Shown piece after piece: positions 45,245 through 54,641 of a stretch of 64,000 bases of DNA. The stretch is taken from the NCBI GenBank assembly GCA_963821815.1, contig CAWGFG010000006.1:2294001-2358000 (forward strand), read 5' to 3'. Source of the DNA: JASGTU01 sp963821815. Its GTDB lineage: Bacteria > Chloroflexota > Anaerolineae > Caldilineales > Caldilineaceae. The notes under the pieces were generated by a model that made no database searches, was not told the origin of the DNA, and saw nothing but the letters and a program-made list of their open reading frames with translations. The position numbers were made by a program, and so were the translations under genes. Each line of letters starts with the position of its first letter. The first letter of the stretch is position 1.

Positions 45245-46087
45245 CTAGATTGGCGGCCATGGGAAGTTGCGACGTGTCTCATCCGGTTGTGGATATAACC
45301 GCGAGTCCAGTAGCAAACGAAGTCTCTGTTGAAGTGCAGCACGCTCTTCACCGGTCAGAAGTGGCCGCAGGTGCGCTGACAGTTCGCTTTCCGGCTGTGC
45401 TAACTGGGCGTCCACTGCCTGCATGTCGTCGAGCAGCTCATCCGCGATCCGTTGGCCGCTGAACTCCCAAATCACCGTTCGTAGCTTGTATTCTGCGTGA
45501 AAAGCGACGCCGTGGTCAATTGCCCATAATCTGTGTTCGACGTCTACTAGACAGTGCCCACTCTTTCTATCTGCATTATTAATGAGAGAGTCAAAAAGAG
45601 CCAGCCTCCGTAAATCCATTTCATAGCGAGCACTGGCGGTAATTGAGAAGTAGTGGTCAGCCTCATCGTTGTGTATATACAGCTGAACCATGCCGATGCC
45701 ATGCGGCCCTTCGCGTAGGACCGTCGGCGGCACCATATGCCAATTCAATTGACGACTCAGCTCGAAGGCCGCAACCTCTCGCAGACATAGCGTGCCCCAC
45801 GGAAAGTCCCAAAGCGGATTCTCGCCAAGCTGCGGCTTGTACACTCCTACTAGCTGGTTAGCCTCGGTGGCCAATCCAGAAGCAGTTCCGTGATTTGTTT
45901 CGTGGGAACTGGATGCATCGCTTACGTCAGATTGATCTATTGTGATGAGAAAACTATAGTTTGAACTGTAGGGCAGTAGCCCCTGTTCTTGGATAGCCCC
46001 GCTCGCTAGTATGCGCAGCGCCTCACTCTCGGTCAACGGAATTGAATTGGACGCAAGTTCGCGATCGTGTTCTAAGCCAATACTCAA
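45245..46087 (-). CDS. SCO1664 family (PI3/4-kinase-like) protein
   Basis: A 280-residue protein of the SCO1664 family, which has a kinase-like catalytic core. LVGVYKPQLGENPLWDFPWG, LCLREVAAFELSRQL, RLALFDSLINNADRKSGHCL and LWAIDHGVAFHAEYKLRTVI contain the conserved NADRK/GH and DHG positions. Its substrate is unknown. The only upstream start is TTG at 46087, with AGGA nine bases before it. It follows the DUF3090 and phosphatase genes on the same strand (a conserved set in Actinobacteria, near the mycothiol gene mshC), so all three probably act together. Confidence 0.85.
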   Translation of the reverse strand: MSIGLEHDRELASNSIPLTESEALRILASGAIQEQGLLPYSSNYSFLITIDQSDVSDASSSHETNHGTASGLATEANQLVGVYKPQLGENPLWDFPWGTLCLREVAAFELSRQLNWHMVPPTVLREGPHGIGMVQLYIHNDEADHYFSITASARYEMDLRRLALFDSLINNADRKSGHCLVDVEHRLWAIDHGVAFHAEYKLRTVIWEFSGQRIADELLDDMQAVDAQLAQPESELSAHLRPLLTGEERAALQQRLRLLLDSRLYPQPDETRRNFPWPPI

Positions 46088-46145
46088 GGAAGGTTATCCT
46101 GCATGAATACGCTCAACTAGCCAGTATGTCCGGCGTGAGGGTTCC

Positions 46146-46697
46146 CTAGAATAAAATGGGCATTGCCTGTCCATCAGAGCGTGGACAGAAATGACCGTCG
46201 GCCTCAATCGGTTGTCCGCATAAGGGGCACGTGGGACGTCCTTGCGCGACCACATCCAGGGCATGTTCGCTCAGCGCACGCATTTGCTCGCGTGTTGCAA
46301 CATAGCGTACAGACGGCACGTCCTCTTCGTCTGGGTCCATGATGGCGCCTGATTCGGACACCACGAGCGCCTTGGCAACGATCCACACTTGGTCGTCGTC
46401 CTCGTCATATCCGACGATCAGCTGACCCACGCGGAAGACAGCCTCAAAAGGTACTTCCGGCACAAGCGGGCCGCCTTTCCATTTGCGCTGCGGCAACTCG
46501 GGATATTTCTTCTCCAGCTCTTCCAGCAGTTGCAGAACGCTAATTGCTAAATTGGCGACTTCCTGCTTTTCCAGGACGACGCTAACCACTTCTGATCCTG
46601 AGGAGCCCTGTATGAAAAAGGTGCGTTCACCAGGCGCGCCTATAGCGTCGGCAAGGATCTGTTGTACGGGATTGAGATCATAGGCGTAATTACTCAT
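46146..46697 (-). CDS. DUF3090 family protein
   Basis: A 183-residue protein. FFIQGSSGSEVVSVVLEKQE, VGYDEDDDQVWIVAKALV and VRYVATREQMRALSEHALDV are DUF3090 landmarks. The C-terminus CPLCGQPIEADGHFCPRSDG keeps the Cys/His pattern of a small zinc site. Function is unknown; in Actinobacteria its gene neighbours the SCO1664 and MSMEG_4193-type phosphatase genes, as here. The start at 46697 is chosen because MSNYAYDLNPV is the conserved N-terminus and GAGG lies upstream; a GTG at 46718 also reads. Confidence 0.88.
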   Translation of the reverse strand: MSNYAYDLNPVQQILADAIGAPGERTFFIQGSSGSEVVSVVLEKQEVANLAISVLQLLEELEKKYPELPQRKWKGGPLVPEVPFEAVFRVGQLIVGYDEDDDQVWIVAKALVVSESGAIMDPDEEDVPSVRYVATREQMRALSEHALDVVAQGRPTCPLCGQPIEADGHFCPRSDGQAMPILF

Positions 46698-46749
46698 CGT
46701 TAAGTCCTCAATGGCCACAAAAGCTTAGGTCAAGCAATTTGGCTCGAGT

Positions 46750-47439
46750 CTATGCACCATTCTGGTTATGCGGTTCGTGGCCGTTTTCATTTTCTTCCTT
46801 TGGTATCTCCAACTTCGGCAGGGCGGCAACATAGTTAGTGAATAGCACCCTCGGCACCGTCCCATGAAAGACAACCGCCGAAATCGAACCGGTGCCGATC
46901 AATACCCGTTGAAACATGTCGAATGGCACGCCGATATAGTGCGCAATGACAGTACGTATCACGTCCCCATGACTGAAGACTGCGACCACTTCATTGGGAT
47001 GATGTTGTCGAATGACGTCGATAGCAGCAATGGCGCGCGCTTGCACTTCGTACAGCGTCTCACCGCCAGGAAAGCGAAAGCTGCTAGGCGCATGTTGAAC
47101 TAGCTGCCAGTCAGGCCTTTCGGACAGCTCTTTGAGACTGCCGCCCTGCCATTCGCCGTAGTCCACTTCAATGACACCCGGCATTTCCTGTACATCAAGG
47201 CCAAAATGATCCGCAGTGACTGCCGCTGTCTCCAGACAGCGCTCCATAGGACTGGAATATACGGCGTGCACTTCCTGTTGCGCCAGCGAAGAGGCGACTT
47301 CTTCCGCCTGCTTTATTCCGCGTTCATTGAGATGTACATCAGGTGTTCTGCCTGCTAGTTTATTCTCTCCAACCCAATCGTTCTCGCCGTGCCGAACGAG
47401 TAAAATGTAAGTAATCTGTGGTGTATTTGATTCACTCAT
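46750..47439 (-). CDS. Histidine phosphatase, MSMEG_4193 family
   Basis: A 229-residue phosphatase of the histidine-phosphatase (phosphoglycerate mutase-like) superfamily. LLVRHGENDWVGENKLAGRT carries the catalytic RHG, VYSSPMERCLETAAV the second Arg, EVDYGEWQGGSLKEL the Glu/Tyr and VVAVFSHGDVIRTVIAHYIG the second His. The trailing Asn/His-rich tail is unlike the core. Substrate unknown. It is the first gene of the three-gene cluster with DUF3090 (52-base gap) and SCO1664. Confidence 0.9.
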   Translation of the reverse strand: MSESNTPQITYILLVRHGENDWVGENKLAGRTPDVHLNERGIKQAEEVASSLAQQEVHAVYSSPMERCLETAAVTADHFGLDVQEMPGVIEVDYGEWQGGSLKELSERPDWQLVQHAPSSFRFPGGETLYEVQARAIAAIDVIRQHHPNEVVAVFSHGDVIRTVIAHYIGVPFDMFQRVLIGTGSISAVVFHGTVPRVLFTNYVAALPKLEIPKEENENGHEPHNQNGA

Positions 47440-47805
47440 GCAGTACGTTTATCATTTCCAATTGACGTTTTGTCGTCTCGCTCTTCTGAATGGCTCTGTG
47501 CTATAATACCTGAAAGTACAAGGACAACGACACACAAAATTGACAATACTACTCTTCACACCGATTGATGGTAACAATATCCGTATTCAGGTTGAATTTA
47601 TAGGCAATACCACCGCTATACTGCAGAGTATCATCGGTTGACCGGCAAAGAAGTGGACAAACTTACTATTTCTGGACCCAATGCCGGTTGAACTCGTGTG
47701 AGACCATCTTGGGAAACGACTGTTGCAGCCGAGGGTTGTTTGCTAAGAGTGTAGCACAGTTTCGTAGGTTCTAATTAACTTCTCTTTTGGACAGAGCATT
47801 TCCTC
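47440..47805. other. Divergent intergenic region (phosphatase cluster / M1 peptidase), with a strong -10
   Basis: TGCTATAAT (extended -10, TATAAT at 47512-47517) reads toward the peptidase, but the next start is 289 bases away. Between them the frame from TTG at 47540 encodes about 33 residues that look protein-like (IRIQVEFIGNTTAIL) but without a ribosome site, so I do not call it a gene. TTGACA at 47540-47545 has no matching -10. Confidence 0.4.
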
Positions 47806-49437
47806 ATGAATGACGCTCTCACAGACAAAGCGCCAAATAAAACCGGTACGATTCGCCACATTATCCTGCTCGTCACGATCGCCTCCGCGCTGCTGACAGT
47901 CGTGCTTGTTACCAGCGGCTGCGGTCGCCGGCGCCAGGTGGAAGTTGATGTGATGGAACCCTATCGCGCCGCCATGAAGGAGGTCTTCTACGGTGACCTC
48001 GATCTGGTGCGCGACCAGCCTCGCTATGTAATCAATGTCTCCGTCGACCCTAGTTACGAGATGCTGACTGGCACCGCCAAGATCAACATCACCAACACGA
48101 GCTCCGATCCGTGGACTCACCTGGTCTTTCGCCTCTATCCCATGCTCCAGCAATATGGCGGCGAAATGAAAGTACTCAGCGCGCTGGCAGCCGGCGAGGC
48201 GACACAATTTGTCTACCAGGCTGACAATACGGCTGTGCGCGTCAACCTTCAGGAGCCGCTACCGCCCAATGACCAGGTTTCCGTCGAACTTTCGTGGAAG
48301 CTTACCATTCCCGACTGGGGGAATGCACGCACTACCTATGCGTTATTCGGCAACAGTCAAGGCATTACAAGTTTGCCGCTTTTCTATCCGTCACTAGCTG
48401 TGTATGAACCTGGACCGGCAATCGGTACAGGACACTGGTGGCTGGACCAAGGCTCGGTACGCGGTGATGCCGCTTTCAATGTGACTTCGTTATTCTCAGT
48501 GACAGCGATACTGCCCATGAATGCCGTCCCAGTCACCAGCGGGTCGCTTGTTGCTACGGATACAGTGGGCGAAGATCGCATTGAGTATCAGTGGATTACA
48601 GGCCCTGTGCGCGAGTTTCTGCTGCACATGAGCCCTAACTTCTCTTCCATGAGCATGGATGCGTATGGCACCACTGTCACCAGCTATTATCTGCCGGGGA
48701 AAGAAGATGCAGCCCGCCAGGTGCTGGAGGATTCCGTCGGCGCCCTGCGATATTACAGCGATTATTTTGGCGGCTATCCCTTCCGGGAGTTGAACATCGC
48801 ACCGGCGGCGCTTTCCTATCGCGGCATGGAGTATCCGCTGGTAAGTTTGCTGGGCATCTCCTTATACGATGACTATCGCGACGACCTCGAGACGCTGACG
48901 GCGCACGAGATCGCGCACCAGTGGTGGTATCAGATTGTACACAATGATCCGGTGCGATCGCCCTGGCTGGACGAAGCGCTGGCGGAATATTCTATGGGCG
49001 CCTATTTCGAGGCGCTGCACGGCAAACACGAGTCGGAAATGGTCGAATACATGCGCTGGCAAATACCATTGGACTTGCTGCGCGAGAACGAGGGCGATTC
49101 CGCCATGGACTTGGCTGTGGAGGATTACGAAAATGGTTCACAGTACGAGACGATCATCTATGCCAAAGGTGCACTCTTCTATGAGGAACTGTACGACATA
49201 CTAGGGGATCGAGAGTTTCGAGAGTTCCTCCGCAACTACCTGAAAACCTATCGATATCAGATTGTGGATACAGATGATTGGCTGGCTATGCTGGAGGAAT
49301 TAGGAAACCCATCGGTTGAACCACTTTTTGGCCAGTGGATTACCGCGAGCGAGCCCGTTGTTACCAATTCCATCACCGAGTCCCTAACAGCCTCCAACAC
49401 GGTAAGCATTGGTGAACCGCAGGTAGTCCAGCCCTAG
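47806..49437 (+). CDS. M1 family metallopeptidase lipoprotein
   Basis: An aminopeptidase-N-like zinc peptidase. The first 40 residues form a signal peptide with a lipobox VTSGC. The N-terminal beta domain (VSVDPSYEMLTGTAKINIT) is typical of M1. RGMEYPLVSLLGISLY is a degenerate GAMEN-like exopeptidase loop. HEIAHQWW near residue 367 and EYS about 19 residues on (DEALAEYS) supply the HExxH-x18-E zinc site. The C-terminal domain is short. 543 residues in all, so it lacks the long helical ERAP-type tail. It probably trims peptides at the cell surface. The ribosome site is weak. Confidence 0.88.
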   Translation: MNDALTDKAPNKTGTIRHIILLVTIASALLTVVLVTSGCGRRRQVEVDVMEPYRAAMKEVFYGDLDLVRDQPRYVINVSVDPSYEMLTGTAKINITNTSSDPWTHLVFRLYPMLQQYGGEMKVLSALAAGEATQFVYQADNTAVRVNLQEPLPPNDQVSVELSWKLTIPDWGNARTTYALFGNSQGITSLPLFYPSLAVYEPGPAIGTGHWWLDQGSVRGDAAFNVTSLFSVTAILPMNAVPVTSGSLVATDTVGEDRIEYQWITGPVREFLLHMSPNFSSMSMDAYGTTVTSYYLPGKEDAARQVLEDSVGALRYYSDYFGGYPFRELNIAPAALSYRGMEYPLVSLLGISLYDDYRDDLETLTAHEIAHQWWYQIVHNDPVRSPWLDEALAEYSMGAYFEALHGKHESEMVEYMRWQIPLDLLRENEGDSAMDLAVEDYENGSQYETIIYAKGALFYEELYDILGDREFREFLRNYLKTYRYQIVDTDDWLAMLEELGNPSVEPLFGQWITASEPVVTNSITESLTASNTVSIGEPQVVQP

Positions 49438-49453
49438 AACAAAATCGCTGACC

Positions 49454-50203
<750 letters not shown>

Positions 50204-50347
50204 AACGTATATCCTGTCTTGTTATAGCGAAGTGGTTGCTCGGAGGGATCACCGTCAGAGCGCAAGAATGCGCACCCAAGATTTACCATGCTTAAGAGAA
50301 CCTGTCAATGCTGACTGCTGAAACGAAGCGCTGTGAAAGGCGTCCTT

Positions 50348-50377
50348 TTGGTTGTTCGCCGTGTCGTACGCTATAAT
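50348..50377 (+). promoter_or_regulatory. Sigma70-type promoter for the zinc-ribbon membrane protein
   Basis: TTGGTT (50348-50353), 18 bases and a perfect TATAAT (50372-50377). The leader of about 38 bases carries a hairpin GGGTG/CACCC (50390-50394 with 50400-50404) just before the ribosome site region GGAGCTGAAGT and the ATG at 50422. Confidence 0.6.
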
Positions 50378-50421
50378 CCGCAAGCAACCGGGTGTGAATC
50401 ACCCAGGTATGGAGCTGAAGT

Positions 50422-51048
50422 ATGTCACCGGAACTGATCAATTCTATCGCAACCGTAGTAGGCGTCATTGCAGCCGTTGTCGGCGCGTTTATTTTCGCCT
50501 TCTGGGCCGCACTCGGCATCTGGACGTTCAACGATATCCGTTCCAGGTCGCGCGACTGGCTGGCTATCTTGCTCTCTGTGCTGCTTGTCCTTGTCTTCCC
50601 CATCATCGGCTGGATTCTTTACCTGATGATTCGCCCCAAGCAGACACTAGCAGAGCAGTTTGATCGTGCGCTGGAAGAAGAAGCGCTGTTGCGAGAGATC
50701 GAAGAGTCAGAGGTCTGCGGCACGTGCGGAGTTCCCGTCAAAGAAGAATGGGTATATTGCCCCAATTGCCACAGTCAACTTCAACATAGCTGCCCGAACT
50801 GCGGTCAACTTGTGCGCAACGAATGGCAGATATGCGTCCACTGCGGCGTGAATCAACAGGCGGCAGTCGGTAAACGTTACGAAGAGCCGATGATGCGCAT
50901 CTCACCGCCGGGCATCGAGCAGACGCCAACACCGACATCAGCTCCTTCTGGACCATATGCCTCGACACCGTCTCCGACAGCCACATCTTCGTCCATATCC
51001 GACGACGACGAGACGATGCCCTATCGACCGGTGCAAGTTACCGAATAG
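50422..51048 (+). CDS. Membrane protein with double zinc ribbon (PLD-nuclease N-terminal-like)
   Basis: A 208-residue protein. Two hydrophobic helices (VVGVIAAVVGAFIFAFWAAL and WLAILLSVLLVLVFPIIGWI, separated by a short DIRSRSRDW loop) match the small PLDc-nuclease N-terminal membrane domain. Next come two zinc ribbons: CGTCGVPVKEEWVYCPNC and CPNCGQLVRNEWQICVHCG. The tail is Pro/Thr/Ser rich and disordered. Function unknown. A sigma70 promoter lies upstream and a terminator 55 bases downstream, so it is monocistronic. It is convergent with the aminohydrolase gene. Confidence 0.8.
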   Translation: MSPELINSIATVVGVIAAVVGAFIFAFWAALGIWTFNDIRSRSRDWLAILLSVLLVLVFPIIGWILYLMIRPKQTLAEQFDRALEEEALLREIEESEVCGTCGVPVKEEWVYCPNCHSQLQHSCPNCGQLVRNEWQICVHCGVNQQAAVGKRYEEPMMRISPPGIEQTPTPTSAPSGPYASTPSPTATSSSISDDDETMPYRPVQVTE

Positions 51049-51103
51049 CCGAAACATCCATAGCCGAGAAAATCCCTTTTCGTAGCGCATCGGCAATACG
51101 CCA

Positions 51104-51128
51104 CCCCAGGCTAAACCTGGGGCTTTTT
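51104..51128 (+). terminator. Rho-independent terminator after the zinc-ribbon membrane gene
   Basis: A 7-bp G/C stem CCCCAGG/CCTGGGG (51104-51110 with 51116-51122) with a five-base loop is followed by CTTTTT. Confidence 0.9.
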
Positions 51129-51211
51129 CTTCTTACTTGCTGCACCGTGGTGCTATTTGCAAATTCAGTATATCGGACCGCTTAGCCGGACTGCCGCTGC
51201 AACTGCGTTGG

Positions 51212-52549
51212 CTAGAACATCTTCCAGTATCGTTCCCAAGTTTCGGCTGCGACGCGACGGCTGCGCTCTGTGACCTCGGCCTCGTCCATGGTCAACAGTT
51301 CACGGTTGCGCATGAGCGTCTTGCCGTGTGCGATGGTGCTGTGCACGTGTGCGCCGCTGACGCCGAACAGGATGTGCCAGGGCAGGTTGTCCGCTGTCAA
51401 CGGCGTCGTCGGGTAGTAGTCGAGCAGGATCATGTCTGCGTACGCGCCTGGTTCGATCACACCGACAGGTCGGTCGAAGAAGTGCGCGGCCAGTTGTCGG
51501 TTGTTGCGCACCGCCATGTTGACCACCTTGTCTGCGCCTAGGTAGCGCGGGTCGCCGTGCGCCGCCTTCTGCAACAGGTCTGCCACCTTCATCTCCGTGA
51601 ACATGTCGTTGCTGAACCCATCGTTGCCTAGGCAAACAGGAATCCCGCCGCGCAACATGGCATCCACCTCAGCTGCGCCGACTGCATTGTTCATATTCGA
51701 GCGCGGTTGGTGCGTTACCCACGTGCCTGTCTCCCTCAACAGCGCAGTCTCCCATGCATCCACGTGAACACAATGCGCCATGATACTGTCACTTCCGGTG
51801 ATGCCGAATGTATGCAACCGCTCAACAACCCGTTTTCCTGAACGATTCACGCTATCATATTCGTCGACGGGATGCTCCGCTACATGAACGTGAAATGCGT
51901 CGGCGTCGGCTGCGCAGCGTTCCAAGGTGGCGTCGGACAGCGTCAGGCTGGCGTGGAGGCCAAATATAGCCGCAATGCGTCCATCGGCTGCGGCGGCGCC
52001 GTTGCGCACTCTCCCAGCAAAGCGTACATTCTCACGAATGCCAGCCAACGAAGCCGCTTCGCCGTCACGGTCGGTCACTTCGTAGCAGAGCACCGCTCGT
52101 AGACCGCTATTGTCAACGACGTCGGCGATGGTATCTAGGCTGCCGTCAATGGCATTCTGACTGGCGTGGTGGTCGAAGAGAGTTGTCGTCCCATTGCGGA
52201 TGGCATCCACTAGGCAAACTTCCGCCGAACTGCGCACACCTTTCGCGTCGAGTGCCTTGTCCAGACGCCACCACAGCTTCTCGAGTATCTCAGGAAAGTC
52301 CTTGGCAGGCGGACCGGGAATGTACATACCGCGGGCAAACGCGCCGTAGAAATGCGTGTGCGCGCAGATCTGCCCCGGCATAAGCATTAGGCCGCCAGCG
52401 TCCCATTGCTCGTCATGGGCATACTGCTCCTGTAAGTGCGAAGAAGGGCCGACAGCATCAATGACGGCGTCATCGTAGTGCACGGCTCCGTCCGTTAAAA
52501 TGCGATTTTCTTCGTCAAACGTGATGATGGTCGCATTGAATAGTAGCAT
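51212..52549 (-). CDS. ssnA: Aminohydrolase, SsnA-like (amidohydrolase superfamily)
   Basis: A 445-residue metal-dependent aminohydrolase. HTHFYGAFARGM gives the first metal His pair; LWWRLDKALDAKGVRSS, FDHHASQNAIDGSLDTIADV, HVHVAEHPVDEYD, HQPRSNMNNAVG and FSNDMFTEMKVADL match the SsnA group closely. LGNDGFSND carries the catalytic Asp. In E. coli and other bacteria ssnA sits with selenium-dependent molybdenum hydroxylase genes and was named for that context; its substrate is unknown. AGGA lies seven bases before the ATG. It is divergent from the epimerase gene. Confidence 0.82.
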   Translation of the reverse strand: MLLFNATIITFDEENRILTDGAVHYDDAVIDAVGPSSHLQEQYAHDEQWDAGGLMLMPGQICAHTHFYGAFARGMYIPGPPAKDFPEILEKLWWRLDKALDAKGVRSSAEVCLVDAIRNGTTTLFDHHASQNAIDGSLDTIADVVDNSGLRAVLCYEVTDRDGEAASLAGIRENVRFAGRVRNGAAAADGRIAAIFGLHASLTLSDATLERCAADADAFHVHVAEHPVDEYDSVNRSGKRVVERLHTFGITGSDSIMAHCVHVDAWETALLRETGTWVTHQPRSNMNNAVGAAEVDAMLRGGIPVCLGNDGFSNDMFTEMKVADLLQKAAHGDPRYLGADKVVNMAVRNNRQLAAHFFDRPVGVIEPGAYADMILLDYYPTTPLTADNLPWHILFGVSGAHVHSTIAHGKTLMRNRELLTMDEAEVTERSRRVAAETWERYWKMF

Positions 52550-52647
52550 TGCATATTCCTGGAGTTGGAAACTGGCATGAGTGTTTGCGTATTGTAACGC
52601 CGCCGTTTAGAATTCTCCAACGGCTTAACCACTCCAGGAGGGATTGA

Positions 52648-53586
52648 ATGAACACACTTGTCACAGGCGGCGCAGGTTTCATTGGTAGTCACATTGCAGA
52701 TACTCTTCTCTCGGCAGGTCACCACGTAGTAATTGTAGATAACCTCTACACAGGTCACCGGCACAATATTCCAGCAGAAGCAGTATTCTACCAGGCTGAC
52801 ATCACCGATTACGAGAAAATGGAAGAGATCTTCGCCGGCGAAGGCATTGATGCAGTTTCGCACCAGGCAGCGATGGCGAATGTGCGCGAGAGTATGAAGG
52901 ACCCGCTGCAATATGCGAAAGTAAATGTCCTCGGTTCGCTCACGTTGCTAGAAATGGCGCGCAAATACGACGTAAAGAAGTTCGTCTTTGCTAGCACAGG
53001 AGGCGCTACCTATGGCGAGGGATACAGTGAGAGTGGAGATAAGTTGCCCTTTGCAGAAGAGAGCTGGCCGCAGCCAAAAGACAACTACGGCGCAAATAAG
53101 CTCAGCGTAGAGCATCATCTGGACCTGTACTATCACGCGTATGGCCTGAAGTACACAACACTGCGCTATCCAAATGTCTATGGTCCGCGACAGGACAGCA
53201 AGGGAGAAGCGGGTGTGATCGCGATCTTTGCCGGCGCCATGCTGGAGAATGAACCTACCATCATCACTGGAGACGGAGAGCAGACACGCGATTTTGCCTA
53301 CGTCGGAGATATTGCCCGGGCCAATCTAATGGCGCTTACGAGCGATGCCATCGGCCTGTTCAACGTGGGCACAGGCGTTCCCACCGACATCAATACCGTT
53401 CACAGTATCCTAAGTGATATCACCGATTATACCCAGAAGCCAACACATGTTGAGCGTCCAGTCGGCGAAGTGCTGGCAACCTATCTGGACAGCTCCAAAG
53501 CCGCAACAGTATTGGGCTGGCATCCGACGGTCGCATTGAAAGATGGTTTGCAGGCGGTAGTGGAATGGATGCGCGAAAATCAGTAA
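52648..53586 (+). CDS. NAD-dependent nucleotide-sugar epimerase/dehydratase
   Basis: A 312-residue extended short-chain dehydrogenase. LVTGGAGFIGSHIADTLL is the NAD-binding GxxGxxG, DNLYTGHRHNIP the ribose loop, VFASTGGATYG the catalytic Ser/Thr, and the Tyr/Lys pair lies in DNYGANKLSVEHHLD (Tyr-x3-Lys). RYPNVYGPRQDSKGEAGVIA supports a UDP-sugar (GalE-like) epimerase. A GGAGGG ribosome site precedes the ATG. The next gene on the strand is a glycosyltransferase, so it may provide a sugar nucleotide for a surface glycan. Exact substrate unknown. Confidence 0.88.
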   Translation: MNTLVTGGAGFIGSHIADTLLSAGHHVVIVDNLYTGHRHNIPAEAVFYQADITDYEKMEEIFAGEGIDAVSHQAAMANVRESMKDPLQYAKVNVLGSLTLLEMARKYDVKKFVFASTGGATYGEGYSESGDKLPFAEESWPQPKDNYGANKLSVEHHLDLYYHAYGLKYTTLRYPNVYGPRQDSKGEAGVIAIFAGAMLENEPTIITGDGEQTRDFAYVGDIARANLMALTSDAIGLFNVGTGVPTDINTVHSILSDITDYTQKPTHVERPVGEVLATYLDSSKAATVLGWHPTVALKDGLQAVVEWMRENQ

Positions 53587-53663
53587 CATCCGTCAGAAGC
53601 ACGAATATGGCAGCTCAAACAAGCAGACCAATTTGCGCATGGCAACACGACTGTAGTTGAGAA

Positions 53664-54608
53664 GTGGATATTGCGGTCAATGGCTGGTTCATGGGTCAAG
53701 AGACGGCGGGTAGCGGGCAGTATATTCACCATCTGCTTTCCAACCTGCCGCGCCAACACGACCATGTTAGCCTGTCCGTTTTCATCCCAGCCAACTATAA
53801 CCATCACCAGTGGGATCAGCGTTGGCCAAACGTTGCCTTCGTACCCGTGCAGTTACCCCGCTTGCCCAACAGCCTGACGAAATTGTGGTGGGAGCAAATC
53901 GCATTTCCCCAGGCAGTCAGAGTTGACTCAGCTGACATTGCGTGGGTGCCCTACTGGGCAGCGCCTTATTGGCAGCCAATCCCCACCGTCGTCACCGTTC
54001 ACGATGTCATCCCATTGCTCCTACCGGAATACCGGGGCGGATTACAGCACAGAGCCTATAGCTGGCTAATGGCGCGCACGGCCCAGAGTTGTCAATCCGT
54101 CATCACGGTCAGCCATGCCAGTGCTGACGACATAGCCCGGCAGCTTCATATCCCGCACGAGCGCATCCACGTCATCTACCACGGCCCGAACTATCAGACG
54201 AGGCGAGGGCCGCGAGCCAACGATAATGGTGACGTCCGCAGCAGATACAATCTACCTGAACGCTTCTTCCTCTACTTGGGTGGCTTCGACGTACGCAAGA
54301 ATGTGAAAAGCATTGTCTACGCCTACCGGCAATATATGCAGACTGGTGGCGATCCGGACATAAAGCTGGTGATAGCAGGTTCATTGCCCATGGTCGAAAC
54401 GCAGTTCATTTCCGATCCCAGGAAGACGGTAGCAGAGTGCGGCCTCGAGACGCAAGTTCTTTTTCCTGGCTGGATTCGTGACAAAGACAAGCCAGCGCTC
54501 TATGCGCTGGCTACTGCCTTCCTATTTCCAAGTCTGTATGAGGGCTTCGGCATGATGGTGCTGGAAGCCATGGCAGCCGGCACGCCTGTCATCACCAGCA
54601 ACCACTAA
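53664..54608 (+). CDS. Glycosyltransferase family 4-like protein, C-terminally short
   Basis: A 314-residue GT-B glycosyltransferase. The N-terminal half has GWFMGQETAGSGQYIHHLLS and VVTVHDVIPLLLPEYRGGLQ; the C-terminal half has FLYLGGFDVRKNVKSIVYAY and the sugar-nucleotide EGFGMMVLEAMAAGTPVITS loop. GT4 proteins usually continue 50-80 residues past this loop with a PEVVGDAG-type motif; here a TAA follows directly after the TSNH segment and no homology continues in any frame. The start is a GTG at 53664 with a poor ribosome site. It may be inactive or a truncated pseudogene. The convergent LysM gene ends 33 bases away. Confidence 0.75.
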   Translation: MDIAVNGWFMGQETAGSGQYIHHLLSNLPRQHDHVSLSVFIPANYNHHQWDQRWPNVAFVPVQLPRLPNSLTKLWWEQIAFPQAVRVDSADIAWVPYWAAPYWQPIPTVVTVHDVIPLLLPEYRGGLQHRAYSWLMARTAQSCQSVITVSHASADDIARQLHIPHERIHVIYHGPNYQTRRGPRANDNGDVRSRYNLPERFFLYLGGFDVRKNVKSIVYAYRQYMQTGGDPDIKLVIAGSLPMVETQFISDPRKTVAECGLETQVLFPGWIRDKDKPALYALATAFLFPSLYEGFGMMVLEAMAAGTPVITSNH

Positions 54609-54641
54609 GCATTCTAGCATGCAGCTCACAAGGCACCTGAG

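Noticed and set aside
47540..47640. A 33-codon protein-like frame upstream of the M1 peptidase
   Set aside because: TTG start without a ribosome site, followed by a stop and a frame shift; too little to call a gene or a pseudogene.
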